DNA from: Bombyx mori
Taxonomy: Eukaryota > Arthropoda > Insecta > Lepidoptera > Bombycidae
Direction: 5' to 3'
Assembly (NCBI RefSeq): GCF_030269925.1
Contig: NC_085114.1
Coordinates: 13,968,001 to 14,032,000 of the forward strand
DNA: 64,000 nucleotides
Part shown: positions 37,601-52,600 of the stretch, in pieces
Layout of the letters: every line of letters begins with the position of its first letter
Numbering within the stretch: the first letter of the stretch is position 1
The notes under the pieces: model-generated
Database searches by the model: none
What the model saw: only the letters and a program-made list of their open reading frames with translations
Told to the model about the DNA's origin: nothing
Position numbers and translations under genes: made by a program

Positions 37601-40600
37601 GGCTGTGTCTGTGGGCTAATTTATTTATAGCAGTAAATTAACACACGCAAGCGACAGGTTCGACGAGAACAATGACAGTGCTTGAGGTACCTAAAAGCAC
37701 CGTTAGTGGATTGGGAGGATCCGAAATGACGTGAATGCAATGCTCTTAAAGCTATTCAGAGCTATAAAACGTAGGGCCATGATGACCCGACCATTCACCT
37801 TAATTCTCCTTAACTTCCCGAACAAATGATGTAAATAGAGGAGACATGATAAAGCTAATAAACAAGAAGCTAATGTTGCAAGAACCTACATATTATATTA
37901 AGTAGATTGAATAAAGTCGTAACTAGCCAGAGCGCTACATCGGTTACCGGTTATTAATAATTTGCGGTAAATCATTGTAGCACGTCTAGTAGTGGAAGCT
38001 AACGAAGCGTGTACAGTGAAACTGCTGAAATAACAGTCGACGTCACGAATCCAATGCGCTCCACGATAGCACGGTGCGCTCAACGGTCACTGTCTTTCAA
38101 AATCTAGAAATTCTTTTTCAGCTTTCTAGTGAAAGTTGGCGTTGTTTGACTTGATTTTAAATTTTGGGGATGGTCTTCTTTTGTAGATTGTGGAAATTGT
38201 TTATAGAATTGATCTCATGGTTTGGTTTATTTTAGATATTTACTTGATTGTACATTGTGATCCTACTTGCCAATAAGATACAGACGTCGGGAATATACAA
38301 TATATTATCTAAGATATAAATATAGATAGTATAGTATTTATAATTTAAAACAATGGCCGCGTATGTATGCCTGTGTTTCGTTCTTAGTTCATTAACCTAG
38401 TTTGTAGAAAACTGCTGTCTCGTTTCAATGTGGCGTCTTTTTGTATTTCCATCGGCTTTCCGGAGTTCATTAGATCCATTTTGTCTTGCCTTAACAGACT
38501 AAACAAAATCCTTTCAATTGTCGACGCGTGCGTCACACTGGTCTAAGTTTAGCGATGTGCGCTGTCGTACCGTCCAAGTTGGCAAGGTCACTTTGAATTT
38601 TGTTTTCCATCTGGTAAATGAAAAATAAAGGTCTCCTACCTAAAATGTAAATACTGAAGGTAAACAAAACGATAATTTATTCGCAACGAGGGCCCGTCCT
38701 TTTGGGATCTTTGAAACGGTCGAAAAAACTCTTTTTTTTTAAAAGTTTTGTGGCATGGTAACGAGTCCTTTAAGACAAGTCTTATTTTTTTCTTATATTA
38801 TGTTTTATGAAAAATGATGATACGAATAGAAATGAGATGAAATTGATTAATTTGAGACTTTAATCAATCAGGATAAAATCAAATATAACGAGATGAGATT
38901 ACATAAATACATTACATAAAGTTTCAGAAAACCAGTGATTTTCAGTGGACTTTTTAGAAAAACTCAAATAGTTACGTCTAGCGACTTTGTTCCCGCCAAA
39001 AATTCAACAATAAAAAATCCTAGGAACACAACAAAGTTTGTCAGAATAACTTGGGGGCTCTGTTAGAATAGTTTCAATAGAATATTGTAAGATCGAGGGA
39101 AGGAATATATCTTTATAAATCTATACCCAATGTTTCCGAAATCAAATGTTATTATAGCTATGTAACAACTTTGAAGACGCCACAAGTGGCTTTACATTTT
39201 CAAACCGATTGAAGTGATAGTGATATATAAGTAAGCGTAATAAAAAAGGTTGATTGGTATTTACGGGGGCCAACATAATCATGTTTTAATAGTATGAGGA
39301 TACCTTATACAGGCGAAAATCTTTCAGTACATACTTAAAGTTTTCAGGACCTACTAAAAAAGATGATTTTTTTTTCAAGCAACTTGTATTAGATTACATG
39401 CATTTCACACACAGCGAATTTTAGATTTCACGTTTACTCCTCCACTATTATATATTATTTTCTATTTTTAATATAAATACTACATTTTAAAAGTCCCATG
39501 AATGTGCGAAACACAATGACAATTCGTACTTCATAAATTTTAATTTACATTTTTTTTACAATTTTATTTAACCATTCTTGAGACCTTAGAACTTATATCT
39601 ATCTCAAGGTGGGTGGCGCATTTACATCGTAGATTTCTATTGGTTCCAGTAACCACTTAACACCAGGGTGGGCTGTGAACTCGTCCACCCATCTGCTTCG
39701 AAAGCATTAAAAAATTTGAATGTCGATAAGTTGGAGAGCCCTTGAGACTTGTAGATTAAAACACTATTTTTATTTATTTTTCTTAAAAGTAGACAACTTC
39801 AGTATTCGAATGAGATTTTTGTATGACATGAAAACTTATTGTAACAATAGATTTTTTTAACATAATAAACATTAAACTTGCTTATGTTAATACCGCAAAG
39901 TAGGTCACACGTTAACTGTCAACGTAAAGTTTGCACTAATGAAAAAAAGTGACAAGATAATTATAATGTACATTGGTAACAGTAATCATTTGTTATTGTT
40001 CTAGTAATAAGACTCCTTATCTGTGCTCTCGTTTTAAATTTTCACGTCTTTGGGTAAAGAATAAGGCAAACATGTTATTACCTAACATGCTAGATTTATT
40101 TCGGTTCTTAGTGTATGTTGTTACTGTATATTTGATCTTCAATTGTTTTTTTTTCTGGTAATGGGCAGACAGACGACTATAGATTCAGGTTGCGACTGAA
40201 ATTGCAAAGTTACACTTGCGTTTTAGGAGACGGAGCTTCTCAATGCTGAACACACAAAGCCTCGTCCACCAAGTTTTTCGCTGGATCTTCTTAGTAGGTC
40301 GCGATCCGGTGGTAGATTTTGCGAAGCACTGCTCTTACTAGGACTAGTGTTAGCAAATTCTCTCAGGTTGAGCCCACGAGCTCACTTACCCGTTCGGGCG
40401 TAGCTGTAATAGCCCCCTAGGCTACCAGCAAATAAAACAAAAAGCCACGTATCATTTAACAATACGCTTTTGAACCTCGAATGTAACAGAACTCAACTGA
40501 AGTGGGCAGAAGGCAAGATGACACGTTAATTGCGGAGCGCATCTCTCTGCTATCTAGCGTGACGCCGAACGGAATTATTACGTAGCTAAAATTCGGTAGC

Positions 40601-43600
40601 TAAAAATCCCTATCCTGGCTTTCGGTTCGAGTTAGTTGGTGCGGTGAGAGAAGAACGTTCTCTCGGACGCCCCGCCGCTCCTTTCGCCAGGATAGTGATG
40701 TGGCGGTAGCCATCATACAATGCAAGATATTTGACAGATGTCTGAATCTCGCTTACAAAATTATCAAGACAAGCCTGCATAAATACAAGTTCCGAACAAC
40801 AACATTTGGATCGTCGGTCTACCGAGCAAATATCACCCGCTCGGTGGAAGATCTTCCCTTTGTCGTTTAAGCCTTCCCACAGTCGTTTGTAGAAGTTAAC
40901 ATCGCCCGCTACGAGCCGTCGCTATCAAGCATCACACTGGGGTTCTTCAACTACGTATCACCTCGACATTTTGCGCGCTGGCCGATAGTTCGCTCAACCA
41001 CCTCAAATACGGACCTGTGAGGTTGGACTTTCCGCGCTCGAATGACACTGGACGTTACCCACGCTTTGAGCACGGAGATCAGGCCTCCACTAATTAGCAG
41101 TGAATATCTTTGCCACTAGGATCCAGGGACGCGTCCGCGTCAACACGCATAGCTTTTAAAAAGAAAATAGTACGGTAGTGGAACATATAGGAAAATAGCG
41201 GTACTTTTTATAATCGTTAGACAGCGGCTTGGTTGTGTCCCTGCCATTGCTAATATTCATAGGCCACGGTAATCACTCACAATCAAATGGACCGTATACT
41301 CGTGTGCCTAAAAGAACAACAAAATCAACTAGCCCAAAGTCACATACTCGTCTTTTCTCAAATATCGACACTGGTGATTAGCTAGCTATTATAATAGTTT
41401 TGTATTTCGTTATTAAAGTGTGGGCCGCAAGTGACAAGGTGAACAGACGACTTTACACAAGCCACAACATCACAATCAGGACACGAACACACTGGATGTA
41501 GGCCGCTTTTAGAACTATTTGGAAAACGGCCCTCGGCTTATACTAAAATAATCGTTGATTACATTGATATTTGAAATTCCCAGAATAACTTGACTCTTGA
41601 TTTAGATCACGATCCCATGTATGTTGCACTTAATTCAAATACGGCCCAGGCCAGTTTGGAGTTTTAAAAAGTTGGTCGAACTAAATATCGCCAATCTAGG
41701 ACTAGAATAATTCGTTGCTACCGAATCGATAATTGGATAATAGTCTGGTTATTTCAAACTTGGTCTATATTTAAATCTAGGAAAAAAGGGCAGAAATTAT
41801 TCAATTGGAATTCGAGCAGAACTGTAAAAAAATATTTAGTACATTTAGGTTTTAATTGGTCACTTTAATCGAGTAACGCGTAGTTGAAGCGTTGTCAGTT
41901 TCACTGAGTTTCATATGAGTATGACTCACGGAATTTGCTGCCACACGATACGTTTGTACCAATTTATATGTATTTTTATATGTTTTGTTTAGCGATTATT
42001 TAGCGCAATGCATTCGGCAATGCATTATTCCGTGATAAGGTAATTTCATCCTCAATAGGCGACTAGTATGCGGCCATATTAAATGGTTATCGGCGATAGG
42101 CTACGTCAGCATCGCCAGACTCATAACTTACACAATATAGTTCTGTCCATATTACGGTATCTTCTCTGACAAGCATCAATATCTTTTCTTCAAACAGGCA
42201 GGTAGATTTAAACAGAAGTAGTCCTGGCCTTAAGATAAGCGCCCAGTGTATTCGTAAGGAGCGATACGACTGTGCCGGTGTTCCATGATGAAAGAATACC
42301 ATCAAGTAATAGTAAAAATGAAACACCAAAAAATTCTGCCCTGAAGCAGTAAAGCGTTTCGGTTTAAAGGATGGGGCAGCCTCTGTACTATAAAACCAAC
42401 TCATGTCTTAGGGTGGGTGACGGTAATTACGTTGTTGAAATCTATGGGCTCCGGTAACCATTTAGCACTAACACTAGGTGTGCCCTGAACTCATCCACCC
42501 ATCTAAACATTAAAGAAAAGTATCATTATGATGGTCTTCTTACATATACGAAATCTGGACTATATTGAAGATTTACAGTAATTGAAACTAGCCATCCCAG
42601 TCCGGAGTAGCCGGAATAGTCCCCCGTGGCTACCGGCGATTAAGTATGAAAAAAACTGGTGATACATCTATGTTTTACACCCTCTCCACAAATAACAGAC
42701 GAAACGCTACTATAAAACTAGCACATTTACAAGTAGCTAATGTTGTTTTGGGTCCCATTTCGATGTGGTAAAAATCGATTTCCATTATGTCTAGAAAATT
42801 CATTCATATTACTTGGGCTTTTTATTAGCTCTACCAGCATTGAATAGGTCGGAAATGTGCTCGCGTGAACTTCGTTTATATTTTAACATCTCAATTTTAT
42901 AACAAACGGTGTAAAAATTCAAAATATAAATGCTGTGATTCGGTAATTATGAACATGTTTTGAGTTCTTTAATTTATTCAAGACTGAAAACATTGAGTCT
43001 TGAAAACATGTTCCGCAAAACATTGTGGACTGATTTAATAAAATAATAAAAATCGAAAGGCAAAACGTTAAAAGGTACACTTTTATCATCACACACTTAT
43101 TTACTGCCACTGACATTGTGCAACAGACCCATCGTGTGTCATAGTAACCTTCCTTGATCTTTTTGCAACGAATTTTAACACATTGTGTGATAATACAATA
43201 ATGTGATATTGAAATTCTGACGCTTCGTTGTCTCTACTGTCTGTTGTTTGAAATACACCCAGCCAAACTGATTCATTATTTATTATTTTTCAATTACGTG
43301 TAAAGTACTGTTCGCTGAACCATTTGCAGTGTATAAATCGAAGAACGAGCGGTTATTACATGCGCTAATCAAAGTAACTACATACTTTGTAATTTTAGTG
43401 AATTTTACATTTTTTTTTATTGCTTAGATGGATGGACGAGCTCACAGCCCACCTGATGTTAAGTGGTTACTGGAGCCCATAGACATCTACAACGTAAATG
43501 CGCCATCCACCTCGAGATATAAGTTCTAAGGTCTCAATATAGTTACAACGGCTACCCCACCCTTCGAACCGAAACGCATTACTGCTTCACGGCGGAAATA

Positions 43601-46600
43601 GGCGGGGTGGTGGTACCTGCCCGTGCGGACTCCCAAGAGGTCCTACCACCAGTGAAAACATTACATAAATTAAACATAATACCATTACATAAATTAAACA
43701 TAATAATTATTTGTGTTAAATAAATGAATTCAGTTTTTTCTTCGGTTTTTGCGAGAAGTATACAATTGTTTTTTTTTTATATTATTTCTCACGTTTCGAA
43801 TACTTTACATTTTAGTGGTCATGAACGACTATCATTTTATCATATGAACGAATGATCGACATTTGTAAAAATAACGTTAACGATTTTGAATAATCCATAC
43901 ATATAAATAAAATTGGAGTGTCTGTTTGTAATATTGAAATAGCCTCTTTTTACTACTTGCGTATACATAGGCGGCACTGAAAATTTCGGGAATTAACGAA
44001 GTGACACAACATTACTATTTAAAAATGTATTTATTGCTTTTCGAAATATTCTCCGCGAAATTTGACACATTTTTCCATACGATGGAACCAATCATTGAAG
44101 CAACCAGTCCATTCGGAAGTTGGGGTCTCCAAAATGGCCGTTTTGTAGGCGTCCACAGCTTCTTCAGGTGATGAAAATCTCTGTCCACGCAATTTATTCT
44201 TTATTTTAGGGAAAGTATAGAAATCATTAGGGCTTAGGTCGGGGCTGTACGGCGGATGGTCTAATAATAATTCTATGTTTTCTTGCTCTAAAAACTCTTT
44301 TGTTCTGTGCGCGGTGTGAGAACTCGCATTGTCGTGATGGAGGATGATGCGGCGGTTGCAGTTCTCTTTACGGAGTTCAGAAACGACCTGTGGCAAACAA
44401 ATGCTAGCATACCATTCTGCATTAACCGTTCTTTGTCCCTCAAGAGAAATAGTCGTAACATGGCCGGTTTTGGAGACAAACGTGGCCACCATTTTTTTTG
44501 CAACACTCCATGAACGAACAATTTTTGTTGGCTTCTCATTTTCGAACACCCAAACTTGTGACTGGTTTTTTGTTTCGGGTTCGTACGCGTATATCCAGGA
44601 TTCGTCACCTGATACAATGTTGTATGCAGCATTTGAGGATCCTGCGTGGAATCTTTCGAGAGTTCTGACGCACCAAGTAACGCGAGCCGCTTTTTGCTCT
44701 TCACAGAGCGAATGCGGTATCCATCATCGGGAAAACAACTTTTTTACACCTAATTGTTCATGCAAGATTATTTGTATTTGACTCATGCCAATGTCTAAAG
44801 TTGCCTGAATTTCGCGGTATGTCACATGTCGATCTTCCTCAATCAGCTTACGCACAGCATCAACGTTTTCTTGGGTGACTGCAGTTTTTGGACGACCTTG
44901 ACGGGGATCATCACTAAGCTTGACACGTCCACGTTGAAACTCAGCAAACCAGCGATAAATTGTGGTTTTGGATGGGGCTTCATCAACAAATGCAGAAATC
45001 ATCCGGTCAACACACTGTTTTTGTGTTAAACCACTTCGAAAGTCATAATAAATCATCGCTCTTGAATTTTCTCGAGTCAATTCCATTTTCTCAACGACTA
45101 AACAAGTTTGACAAAACCTCGTGACAAGACCGAGAATCTTTTTTTAAATAAATAAATGGTATTCGATTTTTAAAACCAAGGAGTTTTCAATTGAAAAGAT
45201 TTTAATATGACAGGAACAGTGGAAATATTCCATTCCCGATACTTTTAGTGCAGCCCTCGTACTAGGTACACACACCAAAATAACATTTTTTACAATTTTT
45301 GTCTGTCTGTCTGATTGCTCCGGCTAATCTCTGGAACGGCTGGACCGATTTTGACGGAACTTTCACTGATAGGTAGCTGATGATATAAGGAGTAAATTAG
45401 GCTACTTTTTTAAGACTAGCTTCGCCCCGCGGCTTCACCCGCGGTACGACAATAACCGCGGGTAGCATCGTCGATAATAAAATGTAATGTTTCCGAAGCG
45501 AAGCGAGGGCGGGTCGCGAGTTATAAATAAATTCACTAAAGAAGATGCCGAATCTTGAGCTTCACGAATTCAGCGAAGTCGTTACCAAAGATGTAAGTCA
45601 CAACGTGAATGGCAGTGGAAGGAAAAGTTAGTGGTTCACTCTCGTTGGGCCTACAACTCATCCTATAACCGCTAAAGAAACACAATTTTTTTTGTATAAT
45701 AAATATGTTTTTGTTGTTTACCTGTTATGGAATATTCGAAACTAAAGGAGAGGATCCAATTATTTACCAGTAATGGAATCAAAACTAAAGGAGAGGATCC
45801 AAGCGTTATCTTTTAAAATACTTAACTCGTGATAACCTTTAAAGGCAAACATAGATACTCGTGTAAGACTATAAGTGAAGGTCGTCAATAGACAAAGCCG
45901 TTTCACAATTAGCAGCAGAATCTAAGCAAATACAGCTGCGGTGGAATGTGGTTACCTTGAGGAAATAGTGTGTGTTTACATTAAGATAATTTATTGTGCC
46001 CAACTACTCGCGTTTTCTTTGGCGATATGACTTGACGACTGTGTAGGTACGTGAAATAATAAATACCCTGTGAGATTACTCATTTATCAGGTTTTGACAT
46101 TGAAAACACGCGAAGTCGCGAGTGCTTTGACAAATTAAAAATTAAGTAGATACATACAAAGGATAGAAATCTATATATTAATACGTGAAGCAAAAACTTT
46201 GTATCCCTTTTTACGAAAATTGGCGCGGACGGAGGAGTATGAAATTTTCCACACTTATAGAGAATATAGAGAAGAAGTGCACAATGCTAATATTTTTTTA
46301 AAATAATTCATAAAACATATATTAAATCAATAATGAAAACATTACACACACTACATACCATGTATTTGACGCACACACGCATGCATACTATTTATTGTCA
46401 AACTTTTGTTCTTGACGTCTGTGGTCAAATTGAGAATAGATTAAATATTGTTTGTCTTTATTAATATTTTATTATTATTTGGCGAAATTTGTGATTATAG
46501 AAGTATAAAATACAATAGTAATAGTGTACAAACTTACAATTCCAATTAATTATAGTCGAATTTCGACTACTGCGGGACCTCTAGTTAAGAATAGTTTCAT

Positions 46601-49600
46601 ATTTCGAAATTGAATAAAGTACACATTCTCGTATGGGTCGGTTTTATTTAACTGCCTCTTCTACATGGTCGACATTTTGTTTGTTTTTTTATGACATTTG
46701 GTCGTAAATAACATGTTGATAATATGAATCGTACTACTACCATACAGTTGCGTTCATTCTCCCGGGATTGTGCATCGCGAGAAATTAAGTGTATTTAAAA
46801 TTCATTCTTATTAGCAGTTAGAAAGTGATTATATGTATGTACATATGTGTATATGAGTAATTTGATAATTATCATATCAGAATTATTTTGTTGCATCTAC
46901 ATATTTTCAGTAGATTATTGCAGCAAGAAAGTAGGTAGCTCTCCTATTTTATGTAACTATTTATTTAACTGTCGGCCCCGACAGACGTTGTCCTGTGCAT
47001 ACACAAAAATTTATTCAAGTCGATCCAGCCGCTTAGTTGCAGTATAGATAAATAACCCATATACCGACTGCAACGCCATCTGCCGGGTTAATTTGTGAAT
47101 CTAAACCATCCAGGGCGCCACCCAAACGCATACAAAAAGAATCATTCAAATCGGTCCAGCCGCTTAGGAGGAGTTCAGTGTCAAACACACGAACAGAAGA
47201 AATATATATATAAAGGCTAGCTGACTCGGCAGACTTCGTAGTGCCTCAATCGATAAATAAAAGACCTAAACTTTTGTATAAAATCAAAAGGAATCGTCTG
47301 ACGGGGGACACATCAAAGGAAAAACAAAATTGTTATTTTTATTTAATTCCGAGCATTTTCATATTTATCTACCTTTTAAACCTTCTCTGGACTTCCACAA
47401 ATAATTCAAGACCAAAATTAGCCAAATCGATCCAGCCGTTCTCGAGTTTTAGCGAGACTAACGAACAGCAATTCATTTTTATATATATAGATAAAGATTA
47501 GCTATATGATTATAGATAGTTGTTTAATTCTATTTACTATAATTGGTTGCATCCTTGGTTGAGCTGCACGGCGCGGTCAGTGGTCTCGTGAACTGTAAAC
47601 CGTACAAGTGACAAGTGCGCAGCACGCCCGCGCCGGGCAGGACGCGCCACTTGCCCTCGATCCCATTGAGCTCAGCATGACGGACCCAGTTTTAAATAAG
47701 AGGGCTTTAATGTGTACTATATTTGACCGACTTCCGAAAAAAAGGAGAAAGGTTCTCAATTCGACAATTTTTTTACGTGCTACCCCTGTTTTCCTAGGTG
47801 AACCGAAAGAAAGAAGGAAAGAAAGAAGTCATTTATTCGCTAAGCATAGTGAAAATGAGTTATTACATAAGTTAAAGCAGCGTGTATGCTTTGTCATTAT
47901 TTGGCATGCGAATTTTAGTGCAGTGCAAGACATTTTAATGTTATATTATAATTTACCATTCAAATGAATGGTAATTATATAATATTCAAAAATCAATTTA
48001 TTTTCAATATCGACCCTAAGAAAATCATTTAAGTGATAATAATTTTCACTAATAAGATTATCTTTTAGTTTTTCTTAAAATGAAAATCGTTTAGGTCTCT
48101 TAATTACTTTGGTAATTTATTAAATATCCTAACGCTCATACCTAGTACCATTTTTTTTTTGGTCAGGAGGAAATCGCCGGACTTCCGCCCTTTTCTGGGG
48201 ATACTGGGCGGGGTATGTCAGAGTCGAACTGACTAAAACCTCCTGTCGCTCAACAACCAACGTCCAAACCTCGCATGAGACAGAACTCATGACAAGGCAA
48301 AGGGGGGAAAGTGAAGCGTTTAGTGCGGAGCACATCTCTCCCATCACCCTCCCCCTCGGGACGCTGGACTGGCGGTCGTCGGCGCCACGACCACCAGCCC
48401 TCTCGGTCGCAGACTGTCCGAAGCCCGCCTAGAACCTATTACCATACCGACTTTGATGATTTTATGCAATTTGTGACATTAATGTTTCATTTGTTTCAAA
48501 TTTGCACATACATTACGAAAACTCTTCAAAATCATTTCGATGCAGAAGCAGTTCGGGACTCGAAAACTAATCGTAATTTATTTACTTGTGTTTAACAACC
48601 ACACCCACTAGTGAGATCATCAATCATTAATATTGATATATCTATTCATGTAGTTACGTTTCCGATCATTATTCGTGTTCATTTGCCTTCGCCACTCGGA
48701 GTTAGTGTTCCCTTTTTGGAACTACGTAACGGGTGCGCATTGTGCGACATGCATGTTAATTATTTGTTACACAAAATATATGTTAGTCTTTAAAGATTGT
48801 TTTAGTTTTTAAATTTAACACTTTTATAATGGTGACTATAGTTTTGTTTTTGAATAAAACAAATATGGTTGTTTCTAAACTGCAACGTCCATTAGGCAAT
48901 ATAGTGAAATCTATTCCCGTCAAATTTCAGTGAATTTGGCATTTGGCAAAATAACTCGGCTTTGTGTTTTTACCTATTTTAGTATAGGTAGGTAAGCTAT
49001 TTCAGCTTCGCCTTGACGTGTAGATGAGCTCATCTGAGGCCATCTGATGAGGCTCAAACCGGGAGTGTTGCTAACACTGCCCCCTAGCAAGAGCAGTGCT
49101 TCGCAGAATCTACTACCGGACTGGAAACGCGGCCCTCTGAGAAGATCCGGCGGGAAAGTCAGTGGGCTGTGTCTATGGGTTAATTTCCTCGTCGAGCAAC
49201 GGATTATTGATCTACCTAAAAGCACCATTAATGGATCGAAAGGATCCGTAAAGACGTGCCTAGGGCGACGGGTGAACTACTTCTTGTTTGCATCTGATAT
49301 AAGAAGTCGAGTCTCGAGCTTTAATAATCTTACAAGCGCTGTTATTTTGATGTTTTCTAAAGTAATATATCGTTGCTCATTCGCTCGTTATTTCATTCTA
49401 CAGAGGGGCATTGGGCGTGGGGTACGCTAGTGTGGGACTGCAGCACTCCAGGTCGGCGGTGCTGCACGCGCAGGTGCCGCCCCACTACCGACCCGTGATG
49501 CCGCCTCACGCGCTCCTCAATAGCGCCTCCAGCGGGAACGTGCCACATGCACAGGTATGGACGAAAATTTCAGCATTACCATTTCGAAAATTGACCTATC

Positions 49601-52600
49601 TATAGTATTAGGTATTCTACTATGTACCTACTATATACCTATCTACTATATATTTATCACGGGACATACTGTTCCATACAGTATAAGAGAGCAAATATAT
49701 CTACACAATATTTTTCAAGCAAGCCGTTCGTACAAAAGACAAGTATGTAAATCGTCTCAGGTCAAAGTCCTTATCGCGGAATTGTTCGAGATCATTCCGT
49801 CAATACAACTGCATTACACTATTAGGTTTGTTTAATATTATTGGGGTATACTATTGTACTAATGTATGATTAGATACTGTCGAGTAAAGTAAATCCACCT
49901 CCCGTGTGCATACTCAGGGCAAAGTCTTCATCCTAGAGAGGCTTAAAGTGTATTCTTACCGATAAAAATAGATCAGAAGGTTCTGTTATAGCCTTGGATC
50001 ATAGACGTATAAACCCTAAAGACGACTAACTTAGTAGGCTCTTATTATATCGTTGTCCATAGAAAATGGTAGAGCATATAAGTATTTAAAAAAAATGTTT
50101 TAAATCTCAATAATACTGTGAGAAAAAGTTACGATATGGACCACAACAATATTGTATCACTGTCATTAAACATTTTATTACTGAAAGTACCTTGTATTAC
50201 TTCTCTCGTTTTATTTATATACAGTCAAACCTGGGTAAGTGAGAACTGGATAAGTGAGAAAACTCTATAAGTGAGAGTAATAGCCAGGACCCGTCATTTT
50301 AAGCTCCCAAAACCTCTATTAGCGAGAAACAGAAACCTCTGTAAGAGAGAGTCGTTTTTCTCTTATGGACCTCCGTAAGTGAGACTGCTACTCATCTATA
50401 CCTCTATAAGCGACAGTCGAGCTTTATTTATTTATATTATTACGAGGACCAAATGACAAAACAAATTACAAATTTAACATCTGCTATTTTATGACTCATT
50501 CTTAACTTTCATGGAACTTCCTACCATTGTTTTTGTATTGTTTTCTCGTCAATATTGAACCTATTCTATTTCGTGGAACCAAATAACGTTGTTATTTTGT
50601 TGCATTCTTTTCGAATGGACACGCGTCCTGTTTGTCGGACTTACTCAGTTTATCGTTAACCAATTGCGAAGGAAAATTCTGTTCTGCGTCATGTCAAAAC
50701 GTAAAATTAAAGTACTGCCTTTCAGTGATAAACTTAAAATAGTGAATGCGTTTGAATCCAGAAAATCGCGAAATGAAATTCAGAGGCTGCATTAGCGAGA
50801 AACTCGGGTTAGTGAGAAACCTCTATAAGCGAGAATGAGATTGTGCTCCCTTGAACTCTCGCTTATCCAGGTTTGACTGTATTTGGCACCTTAATAAAGA
50901 AAAGGTCATCATTTTCTATAAATTACAGGGGCCACGCGTGCACTTCAAGCTGCAACCACAGACTATCATTCCTGAGAAGAAGAAATCCCCTCCGTCGTCG
51001 CTGACGAATGGTAACGGGAAGAGCATCCGTCCACAATCGTTTACACCAGGATTGAAAAGGTCAAAGTCCTTAACGTCAGCGGATGCACTCGCAAGTGGCA
51101 TGGCGGCCCTGGGTCTGGCAGCCGACGCCGGCGACCTTGGTACATTCCCGCCGGAGATTCAAGAGTGTATTGATAAAGCCCTGGAAGGTGAGACTTGCTG
51201 AGCTTTGATAAATTCTACAGAAACAGAAAATATCGATCTGGATCAATTTTATTTATTTCTTGTTGGTAAAATACTAGTAGCTTAAGGTCCGTAGACTTAG
51301 AAAGTGTATATGTATTGATTCCTGGATAAGTGAAAAGCTTTTGCATGATGAAGTTGAAAACTTGTCGTTTTGTTAATGTCATCTTTTTAGTTACACCCTT
51401 CTCATTCCTCCCCCCTGGCATATCCTCTTTCAAACAGTTCATCCAAATATTTTTGGGCTCTACTTCACATTACCATCTACTTTCACACCCAGGATATTTT
51501 TGACCACATGCTCATCTTGTCTTTGCATAATATGCCTATACCACGATAAGTTTACGACTTGACACAAAAAATCGAATTTTAGTAAGATTAAAACTAAAAT
51601 AAAATTGCTATTTTTGCGAAATAATGATTATTTGCATAATTTACATTTTGGAGTCGCGCCAAACACCAATAATGTGACCTAAAACAAAAATAAGTGGCTT
51701 GTATTGTGTGCTCTATGATCATTCGTCGTCATTATCGCCCTTTATTTTGGCCCCAAATGACGTATCTTTGCGACGTAAAGAAACGGTCAGACTATAATAG
51801 CTTTGTAAAGTTTACACGGGAATTTGGCATAAGAGCTGTTTGGTACCGCATCGAGTGACGTTTAATTTTGATAGCAACGTCTAATTTTCAGATCCGAATG
51901 CTGTGTGCGCCCGTACCCTGATGGACGCTGTGGGGCACCTGGTCTCGCGCGCAGTGGAGTCGCCGCGGTACGCGCTGCCGGCCGCCCGCCGCTGCATCGC
52001 CGTGGTTGAGCGCGAGCAGACGGAAACCTTCCTCGAGTCGCTGCTTAACACGTGCCAGCAATGGTACCACGATAGGGACAAGGTACGGCCACATTCGATG
52101 TCTAGATATGCTTTTAAATATACAATTTTCAGAAGTTTGGATACACGAGCTCTCGGCTTTTCCATATCAAAGTTTTAATCACACAGAATGACAACGGGTC
52201 CTAGTCTTCGAACTAGAACAGATGACTATGGAGACGGAGTTGAAATTTGGCAAAATTCTGATGCCCATATGTGCGAAGTCTCAATATGGAGCATATTTTA
52301 TATCCGCCAGCAAAATAAGTCAATCGTCAATTTTTCTTATATGCCAGTCTTCATTTTATTTAAAAGCAATGCACGTCAATGCAGTATCATCAAATACAAA
52401 GCTAACAATAGGCAGAAAGTGAAAGTTTTATAGAAGTAAAAAAAAAAAACTAATTGTTAACTTTTTTCCAGCTGTTGGGCGCGATGATCGGCGGTGGTCG
52501 ACCTCGGTTGATGGCGTTCCTGTCGTTCTTGCTGGAGATGTACTGCCAGCTGCGGCGCCGGGCCATCCAGCGACGGGGAGCCAGCGCCCAGCCCGGGCAC

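Larger units (their letters stand above)
43894..45522 (+). mobile_element. Helitron-like non-autonomous element interrupted by mariner
   Basis: Left part 43894-43965 (CCATACATATAAATAAAATT...) and right part 45260-45522 (TCCGGCTAATCTCTGGAACG ... GC-rich foldback, then GCGAGGGCGGGTCGC). Its uninterrupted relative is at 17600-17976 on the opposite strand. Confidence 0.6.

Noticed and set aside
44288..44781. Overlapping open frames on both strands inside the mariner
   Set aside because: Shadows of the transposase in other frames.
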